Assembly (NCBI GenBank): GCA_023413185.1
Contig: JAEZQD010000013.1
Location: 57,709-121,708, forward strand
Direction of reading: 5' to 3'
DNA length: 64,000 nt
From: Bacillota bacterium
GTDB lineage: Bacteria; Bacillota; Clostridia; Oscillospirales; Ruminococcaceae
The notes under the pieces are model-generated. The model worked only from the letters and a program-made list of their open reading frames with translations. It was not told where the DNA came from and searched no databases. Shown here piece after piece: positions 25,703-35,477 of this stretch (the first letter of the stretch is position 1; the number at the start of each line of letters is the position of its first letter). The translations under genes and the position numbers were made by a program.

Positions 25703-28016
25703 AATCGCATATGGCGACAGCCGCCTTTCAAAACGGTGGGTCAACAAAAAGACCACCTTTGAAGAGTTGTGCGAGCGGTTCAAAGTTACCCGTCGCACGA
25801 CAGAGACGGTTTCTGAATACAAGCGATTCACCAAAGACCGCCGTGACGCTGCCAAAGATGTAGGTGGCTATGTACTCGGCCATCTCAAGGGAGGCAGACG
25901 TAAAAAAGATACAGTCGAAAACCGCTCCGGGATAACCCTTGATGCTGACCACGCCGATAGCAATTTTATCGACACCGTGGAGATGCTGTTCCCTCATAGG
26001 TGCGTGATTTACTCCACCCACAGCCATACACCGGAAGAACCCCGGCTGCGTGTGGTTATTCCGATTGCCCGTGAGGTTTCTCCAGACGAATACGCTGCTC
26101 TCTCACGTTTGGCAGCTGAAGTTATAGGCATGGACTTTTTCGACGACAGCACCTATGAGCCGGAGCGCCTGATGTACTGGCCGTCCACACCTTCTGACGG
26201 CGAATATATTTTCAAAGAAATCGACGGCGATATCCTCGCCCCTGATTCATACCTTGCCAAACTCTCCGACTGGCGCGATTGCTCGCTCTGGCCTACTTCA
26301 AGCCGTCAGTCTGAGGTGATACAGCGCAGCATCCGACAACAGCAAGACCCACTCGCCAAGGACGGCGTGGTCGGAGCTTTCTGCCGTGCCTATTCGATTG
26401 AAGATGTGATTGCAACATTTCTATCTGATGTATACGAGGCGTCGGCAATGAGCGGCCGTTACGATTATATCCCCGCCGATAGTTCAGCGGGCGTCGTGTT
26501 ATACGAGGGCAAGTGGTCATATTCCCACCACGCCACAGACCCCGCCTGCGGCAGGCTGCTGAACGCCTTCGACCTCGTCCGCATCCACAAGTTCACCGAC
26601 CTTGACGAAAAGGCCGGGTTCAAGGCGATGAGTGAATTGGCGGTGCAGGATGAAAAAGTGAAGTTGCTGCTCGCCGAGGAGCGCATTGCCAAGGCTGAAA
26701 GTGACTTCGATGAAGATGCCGATTGGAAATCTCAACTCCAGCGTGAGAAAAGCGGCATCCTCTCCAACACCCTCGGCAACCTGCTCCTTATCCTCAATAA
26801 CGACGAAACACTTATAGGCATCCGTCACAACCGGCTCGCCAACCAGATATACGGCGAAGAACTGCCTTGGGAGCGCCCACATAAGCCTTGGCGGGATGTC
26901 GATACTGCCCAGCTGGTGGCTTTTATCGATAAACGCTATGGGACATTCTCAGCCCGGAATTATGAACTTGCGCTGGCAAAGGTTGCCGACGACCGTGCTT
27001 ATCACCCAATCTGGGAATACCTCGAAGGCTTGCCCGAATGGGACAGGGTTCCCCGAATCGACACGCTGCTCATCGATTACCTCGGTGCGGAAGATTCGCC
27101 TTATACCAGAGCCGTCACCCGAAAAACCCTCGTGGCAGCAGTGGCTCGGATTATCAGCCCCGGCACAAAGCATGACTCCATCCTTGTCCTCAACGGTAAG
27201 CAGGGCATCGGAAAATCCACACTCTTCTCCAAACTGGGCCAGCAATGGTATTCCGACAGCCTTTCAATATCTGATATGAAAGATAAAACCGCCCCGGAGA
27301 AGCTGCAGGGCTACTGGATACTGGAACTCGGTGAGTTAGCGGGTATAAAGAAAATGGACGTGGAAACGGTGAAATCCTTCATCACCCGCACAGACGATAA
27401 GTATCGCCCCTCGTATGGCAGGGCGGTCGAGAGCCATCCGCGCCAATGCATCATCGTCGGCACGACCAACTCGGACGGCGGCTTTTTGCGGGACATCACG
27501 GGCAACCGACGCTTCTGGCCTGTTTGGGTATCCGGCGAGAGTAAATACCGCGCTTGGGAGCTTGCGGACATAGATCAGATTTGGGCGGAAGCCCTTGTAA
27601 AATACCAAGGCGGCGAGGAATTGTTCTTAAAAGGCGATGTCGCTATGGCGGCGTTCGCCGAACAGCGCAACGCTATGGAGAACGACGAGCGCGAAGGCAT
27701 GGTTTTAGATTACCTTGAAACTCTGCTACCTGAAAGCTGGGATGCAATGGACCTTTATCGCAGGATCGAATACATCCGTTCTCCTGACGACCCCACGAGA
27801 GCGAGCGGAAGCGTCCGCAGGAATCAAGTCTGCGTGATGGAGATATGGTGTGAGTGCTTCGGAAAGTCCCGCGAGTCCATAAAGAAAGCTGATTCCTACG
27901 AAATCCAAGGCATCTTGAACCGTATCGGCGGCTGGTCTCTATTCGATGGAAACAAGACCGGCAAAAAATCCTTGCCCATCTATGGCATTCAGAGAGTGTT
28001 CGTTAGAACGGAATGA
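25692..28016 (+). CDS. VapE-family primase/helicase
   Basis: The 774-residue replication protein starts at ATG 25,692, overlapping the previous stop; a longer open frame upstream has no ribosome site. The N-terminal third contains GITLDADHADSNF and CVIYSTHSHTPEEPRLRVVI, like archaeo-eukaryotic-type primase domains. The C-terminal half is the virulence-associated E (VapE) AAA+-like helicase: NGKQGIGKSTLFSKLG near 499, WILELGELAGIKKMDVETVK and GGFLRDITGNRRFWPV. It probably primes and unwinds phage DNA for the family-A polymerase encoded upstream. About 225 bases after it (28,017-28,242) hold no gene. Confidence 0.9.
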   Translation: MEPKIAYGDSRLSKRWVNKKTTFEELCERFKVTRRTTETVSEYKRFTKDRRDAAKDVGGYVLGHLKGGRRKKDTVENRSGITLDADHADSNFIDTVEMLFPHRCVIYSTHSHTPEEPRLRVVIPIAREVSPDEYAALSRLAAEVIGMDFFDDSTYEPERLMYWPSTPSDGEYIFKEIDGDILAPDSYLAKLSDWRDCSLWPTSSRQSEVIQRSIRQQQDPLAKDGVVGAFCRAYSIEDVIATFLSDVYEASAMSGRYDYIPADSSAGVVLYEGKWSYSHHATDPACGRLLNAFDLVRIHKFTDLDEKAGFKAMSELAVQDEKVKLLLAEERIAKAESDFDEDADWKSQLQREKSGILSNTLGNLLLILNNDETLIGIRHNRLANQIYGEELPWERPHKPWRDVDTAQLVAFIDKRYGTFSARNYELALAKVADDRAYHPIWEYLEGLPEWDRVPRIDTLLIDYLGAEDSPYTRAVTRKTLVAAVARIISPGTKHDSILVLNGKQGIGKSTLFSKLGQQWYSDSLSISDMKDKTAPEKLQGYWILELGELAGIKKMDVETVKSFITRTDDKYRPSYGRAVESHPRQCIIVGTTNSDGGFLRDITGNRRFWPVWVSGESKYRAWELADIDQIWAEALVKYQGGEELFLKGDVAMAAFAEQRNAMENDEREGMVLDYLETLLPESWDAMDLYRRIEYIRSPDDPTRASGSVRRNQVCVMEIWCECFGKSRESIKKADSYEIQGILNRIGGWSLFDGNKTGKKSLPIYGIQRVFVRTE

Positions 28017-28242
28017 AGCATTTTTATTGCCTGTCTGCTCGTTTTGAGGCTTCGGCAACCAAGCTCGGCAAAGTCGCAAGCCCCTACTAAATCAGTGTTC
28101 TACGGTTGCCCTTTCCCTTATTGCCCATTTTATTCTACTAATTTATATAGGTAAGGATAAGAGTAATAGGCACACGGGAAACGCACGCGTAGTAATTATA
28201 GGAAAAATCGGGCAATCGGCAAATGAGAAATTGGAGGTTATA

Positions 28243-28530
28243 GTGAGAGAGAAAATCATAGAACAGAAACTCGTCCAAGCAGTCAAATCAGCGGGCGGTA
28301 TCGCACCTAAATTTACAAGTCCCGGTTTTGATGGAATGCCCGACCGCCTTATTCTCCTGCCGCGCGGCAAATTCGCCTTTGTTGAAGTGAAGCGGCATGG
28401 GGAGAAACCTCGACCTTTGCAAGAAGCGCGGCATGGGATGCTTCGGCGGTTGGGTTTTGCGGTCTACGTTCTGGACGATGGAACGCAAATCGGAAAAATT
28501 TTAGAGCAGATAGGAGGTGATGACGAATGA
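28243..28530 (+). CDS. VRR-NUC domain nuclease
   Basis: This is a 95-residue nuclease of the VRR-NUC group (PD-(D/E)XK fold, Holliday-junction-resolvase-like). GMPDRLIL and FAFVEVKRHG give the Asp and ExK residues. GTG at 28,243 is chosen because TTGGAGG lies 6 bases upstream. In clostridial siphophages this gene stands directly before the SNF2-type helicase, as here (4-base overlap), and probably acts with it in replication or recombination. Confidence 0.88.
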   Translation: MREKIIEQKLVQAVKSAGGIAPKFTSPGFDGMPDRLILLPRGKFAFVEVKRHGEKPRPLQEARHGMLRRLGFAVYVLDDGTQIGKILEQIGGDDE

Positions 28531-29890
28531 AGTTCATACCGCATGATTACCAGCGATATGCGACCGAATATATCAAGAAAAACCATGTCGCTGCTGTTTT
28601 TCTCGATATGGGCTTGGGTTAGGCAAGACGGTATTAACACTTACCGCCATCGCCGACCTGTTGTTTGACAGCTTTGAAGCCCACAGGATCTTAGTAATTG
28701 CCCCGCTTCGAGTTGCCCGTGACACCTGGCCGGATGAGCTTCATAAATGGGAGCATCTATTCGACCTGAGATTATCCGTGGCTGTCGGCACGGAGACGGA
28801 GCGCAAAGCAGCGCTTCAGGCTAAAGCAGATATTTACATCATCAACCGCGAAAACGTAGGGTGGCTAATCGAGGACAGCGGCATCCCTTTCGATTTCGAC
28901 ACCTTGGTGGTTGATGAACTATCCAGCTTCAAGAACCACCAGACAAAGCGGTTCAGGTCATTGATGAAGGTTCGCCCCAAGGTAGTACGCATTATCGGTC
29001 TGACAGGAACACCGAGTAGTAACGGTTTGATGGATTTATGGGCTGAGTACCGGCTTCTCGACATGGGCCAGCGGCTCGGACGGTTCATCGGGAAGTATCG
29101 CAGCACATACTTCACGCCCGACAAACGAAACGGTCAGGTCATATTCAGCTACAAGCCTCTGCCGTTTGCTGAAAAAGAAATATACGCCAAAATCGCCGAC
29201 ATTACCATATCGATGAAATCTACTGATCACTTGATCATGCCGGATCTGGTAACCGCTGGGTATCCTGTGAAGCTATCAGACAAAGAGCGTGAGCGATACG
29301 ACGAACTGCGGCAGGACTTGGTATTAAAACTGGCTGGTGGCGATGTCACTGCCGCCAATGCCGCCGCCCTATCAGGAAAGCTCTGCCAGATGGCGAATGG
29401 CGCGGTCTATGGCGACGACGGCACAGTCCACTACATCCATGACCGTAAACTGGATGCCCTTGAGGATTTAATCGAAGCCGCCAACGGCAAGCCCGTTCTC
29501 GTGGCCTACTGGTTCAAGCACGATTTGGAGCGAATATCAGCAAGGCTGAAAGATCGGCATATATCATTTACAAAATTGGATACATCGGATAGTATCGCGA
29601 GCTGGAACGAGGGCAAATGGCCTGTCGCCTTAATCCACCCCGCTTCTGCCGGACACGGCCTGAATCTTCAGTCGGGCGGCTCCACGATTATCTGGTTCGG
29701 GCTGACGTGGAGTTTAGAGCTCTACCAGCAGGCCAACGCCCGTCTGTGGCGGCAGGGTCAGAAAGCTGAAACGGTGGTCCTTCATCACATCATTGCCAAA
29801 GACACCATTGACGAACGGGTGATGAAAGCCCTGTCCGCCAAGGACAAAACACAAACCGCCTTAATTGATGCGGTAAAAGCAAATCTATGA
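28527..29890 (+). pseudogene. SNF2-type phage helicase, frameshifted in Walker A
   Basis: An ATG at 28,527 with a good site (GGAGGTGATG) opens MKFIPHDYQRYATEYIKKNH, continuing to VFLDMGLG, then hits TAG at 28,620-28,622. The following reading frame continues GKTVLTLTAIADLLF and runs to 29,890. Removing 5 bases near 28,616-28,622 (the second half of TTGGGTTAGG) restores LDMGLGKT, the SNF2 Walker A motif. Later motifs are intact: DTLVVDELSSF, IIGLTGTPSSNG, SAGHGLNLQSGG and QANARLWRQGQ. An alternative internal start near 28,661 would give 409 residues without Walker A. It is either a true 5-bp duplication that inactivates the helicase or an assembly error. Confidence 0.8.
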
Positions 29891-29947
29891 CAATCTATGG
29901 AGTCAAAAGCTGCCAATCCGAGGGGATTAAATTATCGGAGGTAGCCT

Positions 29948-30379
29948 ATGAACAAACCAAAACTATCGGCAAAGGATTATTTGTCCCAAGCCTATCGCAT
30001 AGACCAGCGTATCAATAGCAAGATTGAGCAGGTGCAGTCGTTGCGAGAACTCGCCGGAAAAGCAACTGCCACTCTGTCCGATGTGCCGCCAAGCAAGGGA
30101 AACCGCAATGTCCACCGCATGGAAGATGTAATCGCCAAGATGGTAGACCTGGAGTCTGAAATCAACGCTGATCTGACTCGCCTGATAAATCTGAAGCATG
30201 AAATCGTCACGGTGATTAAGTGCGTGGAAAGCCCCGAACTCCAGACGCTTCTGGAATTAAGGTATTTGTGTTTCAAGACATGGGAACAGATAGCGGTCGA
30301 GCTGCATTTCGACCTTCGCTGGGTTTACCGGCTTCATGGCCGGGCTTTGGACGAGATCGATGCCATACGCCACTGTTGA
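29948..30379 (+). CDS. DUF1492 phage regulator, sigma region 4-like
   Basis: This is a 143-residue protein with a long N-terminal coiled helix (residues 10-100) and a C-terminal HTH resembling sigma region 4 (LLELRYLCFKTWEQIAVELH, then FDLRWVYRLHGRALDEI). DUF1492/ArpU-type proteins typically stand at the end of the early region and are thought to activate late genes. Its place just before the HNH and terminase genes fits that. GGAGGTAG lies 6 bases before the ATG. Confidence 0.85.
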   Translation: MNKPKLSAKDYLSQAYRIDQRINSKIEQVQSLRELAGKATATLSDVPPSKGNRNVHRMEDVIAKMVDLESEINADLTRLINLKHEIVTVIKCVESPELQTLLELRYLCFKTWEQIAVELHFDLRWVYRLHGRALDEIDAIRHC

Positions 30380-30440
30380 CCACTATAATTCCACTTAGAA
30401 GCCTGTTATTATTAAAATGGCAAAATTAAATGCACACACG

Positions 30441-30473
30441 AGCCTCGCGGGAGCAATCCCACGGGGCTTTTCT
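30441..30473 (+). terminator. Terminator before the packaging module
   Basis: AGCCTCGCGGGA and TCCCACGGGGCT form a 12-bp stem (one mismatch, one G-T) around a GCAA loop, followed by TTTTCTT. It separates the early operon from the HNH/terminase genes. Confidence 0.65.
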
Positions 30474-30497
30474 TATGCACAGAACAGGAGGTGCAAT

Positions 30498-30848
30498 GTG
30501 CCATATAAAGCAAAGAAACCCTGCGCCTACCCCGGCTGCGCCAAGCTGGCCACGGGTAGGTACTGTGAGGAACATCAGAAACAGGAAGCCAAACGATATA
30601 ACAGACACGACCGCAACCCCGACAGCAATAAACGCTACGGCAGAACGTGGAAACAAATCCGTTCAGCGTTCCTTTCGGCGAACCCACTGTGCGTTATGTG
30701 TAAAGAAGACGGACGGCTTACTCCCGCTACCCTTGCACACCACAAGGTCAAGCTGACCGACGGCGGCACAAACGACTGGGAGAATATGATGGCGCTTTGT
30801 CAGGAATGCCACTCAAGACTTCACGCTGGGCAAGGCGACTACTTTTAA
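30498..30848 (+). CDS. HNH endonuclease (packaging-associated)
   Basis: This is a 116-residue nuclease starting VPYKAKKPCAYPGC at GTG 30,498, with CAGGAGG 8 bases upstream. Zinc-binding Cys pairs (NPLCVMC and CQEC) frame the HNH core AHHKVKLTDGGTNDWENMMA, ending CHSRLH. Such HNH proteins lie next to cos/terminase genes in many siphophages and are needed for specific genome cleavage with the large terminase. The N-terminal CAYPGCAKLATGRYCEEHQ is a second small zinc knuckle. Confidence 0.9.
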   Translation: MPYKAKKPCAYPGCAKLATGRYCEEHQKQEAKRYNRHDRNPDSNKRYGRTWKQIRSAFLSANPLCVMCKEDGRLTPATLAHHKVKLTDGGTNDWENMMALCQECHSRLHAGQGDYF

Positions 30849-30971
30849 GGTCAGACCGAGGGGCGGTCTCAATCCCTGTGACTTCTAAGGTGGACAGCGC
30901 GCTTGGCCTGCCGTGTGAACTTTTCAAAAATCAAAAATCAAAAAATCAAATATCAAAACGAGGTGATGACA

Positions 30972-31469
30972 ATGCCCAGCGGAGGCTATCGTCCGGGGGC
31001 AGGACGCCCTCGGAAAAATATAAACGACAAGAAACTGGAAGGTAAAGCGAAGCCGAATGCGACTCCTGTCCCAGCGCCGAAGAAGGTTTATTCCAAAAAC
31101 GTCATGGCGGACTACTTTTCGATGGCGATGAAGGAATGTGAAAAGGAAGTGCCGTCTGCGGATGTGCTGCGAGCCGAAATTGAAGAATACATCGCCGCTC
31201 GTGGCTGCGAGGGCTTCGTCGCTCCGCAGACGATAACGGATTATGTTCTGAATCGACAAGGCTTCCTTGCCTGCGAGTGCATGAACCGCAAAATCGGACG
31301 CATGACCAAAGACTTGAAGCTCTCGCCCTACGTTACGGCGGGTGCCGGTTACTACAAGGCGATGCAAGCCGACTTCAACTTGATCATGCAAATCATCAAC
31401 AGGCACAGCGGTGCCCAGAATGAGGAGAAAAACGCCTTCCTCGAACTGCTCACGAACAGGGGGTTTTAA
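30972..31469 (+). CDS. terS: P27-family terminase small subunit
   Basis: This is a 165-residue protein starting MPSGGYRPGAGRPRKNINDK, a leader common in terminase small subunits. The C-terminal part (FVAPQTITDYVLNRQGFLAC to the NAFLELLTNRGF end) is the P27/phage terminase small subunit pattern that recognises the packaging site. The ATG at 30,972 is favoured over 30,966 because of spacing from GAGGTG. The bases just upstream (about 30,928-30,958) are a run of AAAAATC-type repeats with no gene. The large subunit is 5 kb downstream, after two methyltransferase genes. Confidence 0.85.
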   Translation: MPSGGYRPGAGRPRKNINDKKLEGKAKPNATPVPAPKKVYSKNVMADYFSMAMKECEKEVPSADVLRAEIEEYIAARGCEGFVAPQTITDYVLNRQGFLACECMNRKIGRMTKDLKLSPYVTAGAGYYKAMQADFNLIMQIINRHSGAQNEEKNAFLELLTNRGF

Positions 31470-31472
31470 TCA

Positions 31473-32726
31473 ATGCAAACTACAGAAAGATTTGAAAAGG
31501 TGGACATCGACCGTCTGATTCCATATGCGAAGAATGCCCGCACCCACAGCAAGGAGCAGATTCTGCAGCTGCGCTCTTCTCTTCGTGAGTTCGGATTTGT
31601 CAACCCTATTATCTGTGATAAGGACTACAACATCATCGCGGGTCACGGGCGTGTGCTTGCCGCCAAAGCCGAAGGGCTGAGTGAAGTCCCCTGCGTGTTC
31701 GTGGAGCATCTGACCGAGGCGCAGAAGAAAGCCTACATCCTCGCCGACAACCGTCTGGCGCTTAACGCAGGATGGGACGAGGAACTGTTGGCTCTGGAAT
31801 TCGCTGACCTAAAAGAACATGGTTTTGACCTCGAAATTACGGGTTTTGACACCGCCGAGATTGAGAAGCTGTTTGCCGATTCCAGCGAGGATGTGCAAGA
31901 CGACAATTTTGACCTCACGGCCGCCCTTGAACAGGCGGCTTTTGTTTTGCCCGGCGACGTGTGGACGCTTGGGCGGCACCGGCTCATCTGCGGAGATGCT
32001 ACCGATGCCGAAACGGTGAAAAGGCTGATGGACGGTCGCAAAGCGAACCTCGTTCTGACCGACCCGCCCTACAATGTCAGCTTCGAGTCAGCGAGCGGGC
32101 TGAAAATTATAAACGACAGCATGAAAGCCGAGCAGTTCTACACATTCCTGCTCTTAGCGTTCAAATGCTTTTATGAGAACCTCGCTGACGGCGGGGCTTT
32201 TTACTGCTTCCACTCGGATTCGGAAAAGGTGAACTTCTTCCGCGCCTGCGTGGATGCGGGGTTTCATTATTCCACCACTTGCATTTGGGTCAAGAACGCC
32301 CTCGTGCTTGGGCGCGGCGATTACCAGCAAATGCACGAGCCGGTGCTGTATGCCTTTAAGGACACCGCCAAGCACAAATGGTACTCGGACCGTAAGCAAA
32401 CAACCATCTGGAACTTCGACAAACCGAAAAAGAACGCCGACCACCCCACGAGCAAGCCGCTTGATTTGCTTGCTTACCCGATTTCCAATAGCAGTCAGGC
32501 GAACGCCATTGTGCTGGATACTTTCGGCGGTTCCGGCTCTACGCTCATTGCCTGCGAGCAGCTTGACCGAACCTGCTTCATGCTTGAACTTGACGAAAAG
32601 TACGCTTCGGTGATTCTTCGCCGCTATGCTGATTTCAAACAGAACGGCGGTTCAGACATCGTTTGCGAACGTGACGGCAAGACCATTCCCTACGCCGACC
32701 TCGTGAAGGAGGTGGCGCTGATATGA
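31473..32726 (+). CDS. ParB-domain DNA methyltransferase
   Basis: The 417-residue fusion has residues 1-110 as a ParB/Srx-like N-terminal domain (IDRLIPYAKNARTHSKEQIL, IIAGHGRVLAAKAEG). Residues 160-400 form a beta-class N4-cytosine/N6-adenine methyltransferase with the catalytic DPPYNVSF near 196 and the SAM-binding DTFGGSGSTLIACEQ near 350, the beta-class order. It likely modifies phage DNA, giving protection from host or rival restriction. It starts 3 bases after terS and overlaps the next methyltransferase by 4 bases. Confidence 0.92.
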   Translation: MQTTERFEKVDIDRLIPYAKNARTHSKEQILQLRSSLREFGFVNPIICDKDYNIIAGHGRVLAAKAEGLSEVPCVFVEHLTEAQKKAYILADNRLALNAGWDEELLALEFADLKEHGFDLEITGFDTAEIEKLFADSSEDVQDDNFDLTAALEQAAFVLPGDVWTLGRHRLICGDATDAETVKRLMDGRKANLVLTDPPYNVSFESASGLKIINDSMKAEQFYTFLLLAFKCFYENLADGGAFYCFHSDSEKVNFFRACVDAGFHYSTTCIWVKNALVLGRGDYQQMHEPVLYAFKDTAKHKWYSDRKQTTIWNFDKPKKNADHPTSKPLDLLAYPISNSSQANAIVLDTFGGSGSTLIACEQLDRTCFMLELDEKYASVILRRYADFKQNGGSDIVCERDGKTIPYADLVKEVALI

Positions 32727-34393
32727 CCAAACTGACTCTCGGTTCCCTATTCGATGGCTCCGGCGGTTTTCCGCTCGGAGCCATTTTAACGGGCATCGAG
32801 CCGCTCTGGGCATCGGAAGTTGAACCATTCCCGATAAGGGTCACGACCAAACGGTTGCCAAGTGTAAAGCACTATGGCGACATCAATAAAATAGACGGCT
32901 CTAAAGTGCCGCCCGTGGACATCATCACGGGCGGTTTTTGCTGCCAAGACCTCTCGGTCGCGGGCAAACGTGCCGGACTGCATGGCGAGCGGTCAGGGCT
33001 GTTCTTTCAAGTAATCAGAATCATCAAGGAGATGCTCGCCGCCACAGATAACGAATACCCCAAGTTTGCCGTGCTGGAGAATGTGCCGGGTATGTATTCT
33101 TCGAACGGCGGGCTTGATTTTCAGGAGGTACTTAATGAACTCATTCAAATCAAAGACGAATCCCTGTCAGTACCTCTGCCTGAAAAGGGCAAGTGGTCAA
33201 CGGCAGGCGAAATTATGGGAGATGGTTTCTCAATCGGCTGGCGAACGCTTGACGCTCAATTTTGGGGAGTCGCCCAGAGACGCCGCCGCTGCTACATTGT
33301 CGTCGATTTTACAGGCGAACGTGCCGGAGAAATACTATTTGACGAAACTCGCCTGTCAGGGAATCCTCCGCAGAGCGGCTTCCCGTGGCAAGCAACTGCC
33401 GGAGGTGCTGCGGCTGGCGTTGGAAGCACAATGTGCCTAAATGATCAAGGAGGCTCTTGCATGGATCTGTCCGAGGATGTGACGGGTACACTTCGGGCGC
33501 AGGAACACGGGCATCAACCGATAGTGTTCGAGCCTGGTGCGGTCAGTCGCATTGGTGGCCATGTTTGGGAGAACCTGACCGGCGCGCTACGTGCCGATGC
33601 CGGTGACAACCAAGCAGCAGTGGTCATTGAAAACCACCCCGCCGACTCCCGTGTGAAGATTTCCGAAGACGGCATTGTGCAGACGCTCTCGGAACGCATG
33701 GGTACAGGCGGTGGCAATACCCCGATGGTAATGACCGCCTACGGTATCTGTTCCGATAAAAGCAATTCCATGCTATCAGATAACCCTTACAGCGGCATTT
33801 ATGAAGCGGAAACATCTCGCACCATTGATGCAAACGGAGGAAATCCCGGCTGTAATCAAGGCGGCGTTGCAGTGGTTGCGATACAAGGTTCCATGATCGG
33901 GCGCGAAAACAAGAACGGCCCGCAGGGCAGCGGCGTAAAGCAGGATGTGAGTTTTACACTCGATACCGCGGATCGCCATGCCGTCGCGTACACGATGACT
34001 ACGGGTGAGTTCACCCAGACTTGCGAAGAAAAAGCTCCCTGCTTGCAAGCGCGGGACTACAAAGACCCGCCGGTGGTCAGCCGACCGCCCTATGTCGTCC
34101 GCAGACTCACACCGACCGAGTGCGCCTTGCTCCAAGGCTTCCCGCCCGATTGGTGCGCTGGTCTTGAAACGTCCAATCCTACCGAGGAGGACATCGTATT
34201 TTGGACAGAGGTCTGGGAGACGCACCGCAATATCATAGGTACGTCCACGAAACCCAAGAGCAGAAAGCAAATTATCAAATGGCTGCAAAGCCCGCATTCC
34301 GACGCTGCCGAATACAAGATGTGGGGCAACGGCGTAGCGCTCCCGTGTGTGGTGTTCGTCCTTGGCGGAATTGTGTACAGTAGCCGGAAGTAA
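32723..34393 (+). CDS. C5-cytosine DNA methyltransferase (Dcm-like)
   Basis: The 556-residue protein has the classic motif order: motif I SLFDGSGGFPLGA near residue 10, motif IV GGFCCQDLSVAGKRAG near 70 (CCQ in place of the usual PCQ; the second Cys is catalytic), ENVPGM near 117, QRRRR near 190, and motif X GNGVALP near the C-terminus. A long target-recognition region (about 240-430) contains internally similar blocks such as GTLRAQEHGHQP and GALRADAGDNQA. It is coupled to the ParB-methyltransferase upstream, so the phage modifies its DNA at two kinds of site. Confidence 0.92.
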   Translation: MTKLTLGSLFDGSGGFPLGAILTGIEPLWASEVEPFPIRVTTKRLPSVKHYGDINKIDGSKVPPVDIITGGFCCQDLSVAGKRAGLHGERSGLFFQVIRIIKEMLAATDNEYPKFAVLENVPGMYSSNGGLDFQEVLNELIQIKDESLSVPLPEKGKWSTAGEIMGDGFSIGWRTLDAQFWGVAQRRRRCYIVVDFTGERAGEILFDETRLSGNPPQSGFPWQATAGGAAAGVGSTMCLNDQGGSCMDLSEDVTGTLRAQEHGHQPIVFEPGAVSRIGGHVWENLTGALRADAGDNQAAVVIENHPADSRVKISEDGIVQTLSERMGTGGGNTPMVMTAYGICSDKSNSMLSDNPYSGIYEAETSRTIDANGGNPGCNQGGVAVVAIQGSMIGRENKNGPQGSGVKQDVSFTLDTADRHAVAYTMTTGEFTQTCEEKAPCLQARDYKDPPVVSRPPYVVRRLTPTECALLQGFPPDWCAGLETSNPTEEDIVFWTEVWETHRNIIGTSTKPKSRKQIIKWLQSPHSDAAEYKMWGNGVALPCVVFVLGGIVYSSRK

Positions 34394-34394
34394 G

Positions 34395-34500
34395 CCGTGT
34401 TTGTGCCTGAATCTTTGTGTCACATATTCGCGTATAACGCTTGATATATAAGTGTTTTAGAGCGAATATGTGATACAGCAAAGGACTGAAAACCCTTTGA
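34395..34500 (+). promoter_or_regulatory. Intergenic inverted repeat, copy 1 of a repeated motif
   Basis: TCACATATTCGC and GCGAATATGTGA form a perfect 12-bp inverted repeat around about 30 bases that include AACGCTTGATATATAAGTGTT, itself nearly palindromic. The right arm, TTTTAGAGCGAATATGTGA, recurs as TTTTAGAGTTAATATGTGA near 35,956-35,974. It is probably a phage operator or structured leader ahead of the gene at 34,527. Confidence 0.5.
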
Positions 34501-34526
34501 AATCAAGCAAAAACGGAGGATTTACC

Positions 34527-35477
34527 ATGAAACTCTGCTACAACGCAACAGGCAACGAACGCAAATCACTGGTCGGTGCAATCAGCACCATTCTTAACGC
34601 CCCGACCAAGTACCTCGGAGCCCCGACATTCGCCTATGAGGTCGGCGGCTATCACATCGATAAGGTCGGAACGCTCACCGGTACCGACAACCTCGACTTG
34701 GAGGATGCACTCCACCAACAAGGATTTGACGCAGACGGCGACAGCCGTCACTACGACGACCCCGACACTTACGAGAGCGGGCTTGGAGGTATGGGCGCAC
34801 TTGACGAATTTTCAGATATCGACCAGCACCACCCCGGACAGTACGCAGACCCCAAAATTCCGTTCACACCCGAAATGCAAAAACAGATTGACGATTATTT
34901 TCTCAGCCTTCCGATGACCGAGGAAGAGGAACTGGGGCTTGGGCGCACCCGCCGCGAGGATTTCCACGGCGAGAACGGAGATGCGAAAAGTGAAACAAGT
35001 TTCACTTGCGACGATATTCCCGAACTGGATGAACCTGACAATCTGGTCATTGAAATGCCGCTCACAGGCTTCACGCCGGAGAAGCTCGACAACCTCACCA
35101 AGCTGGTAAACGCCAAAGCTCCTCTTTTAAAGGCTGTGCTCGGTGCGGAGGATTTGCCGATTCAGCAGACCGCCGACACGCTTAGATTCCCATGGTTCAG
35201 AGGTAGTTTGGACGGAGACACGGTCAAAGCTTATGCCACGCTGGTTGAAAAGCTTTGTAAGGCGGCAAAAGAAAAACGCCATGTCACCGCCAAGGAACGC
35301 GAGGTGGATAATCCCAAGTACGCCATGCGGTGCTGGCTTCTCTCCCTCGGCTTTATCGGCGATGAGTATAAGCAGGAGCGCAAAATTCTGCTCCGCAATC
35401 TTTCCGGAAACAGCTCTTTTAAGGACGGACAGAAAAAAGGCTTTTCCGGTGAGGATGGTGGCAGAGATGAGCAATAA
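34527..35477 (+). CDS. Phage 'virulence-related' protein family, function unknown
   Basis: This is a 316-residue protein starting MKLCYNATGNERKSLVGAIS; AACGGAGG lies 8 bases upstream of ATG 34,527. The N-terminal KYLGAPTFAYEVGGYHIDKV, a long acidic middle (HYDDPDTYESGLGG) and the C-terminal block TLRFPWFRGSLDGDTVKAYA, then KYAMRCWLLSLGFIG are shared by proteins commonly labelled virulence-related in clostridial prophages. No catalytic motif is evident. It overlaps the DUF4314 gene and lies between the methyltransferases and the large terminase. Confidence 0.7.
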   Translation: MKLCYNATGNERKSLVGAISTILNAPTKYLGAPTFAYEVGGYHIDKVGTLTGTDNLDLEDALHQQGFDADGDSRHYDDPDTYESGLGGMGALDEFSDIDQHHPGQYADPKIPFTPEMQKQIDDYFLSLPMTEEEELGLGRTRREDFHGENGDAKSETSFTCDDIPELDEPDNLVIEMPLTGFTPEKLDNLTKLVNAKAPLLKAVLGAEDLPIQQTADTLRFPWFRGSLDGDTVKAYATLVEKLCKAAKEKRHVTAKEREVDNPKYAMRCWLLSLGFIGDEYKQERKILLRNLSGNSSFKDGQKKGFSGEDGGRDEQ

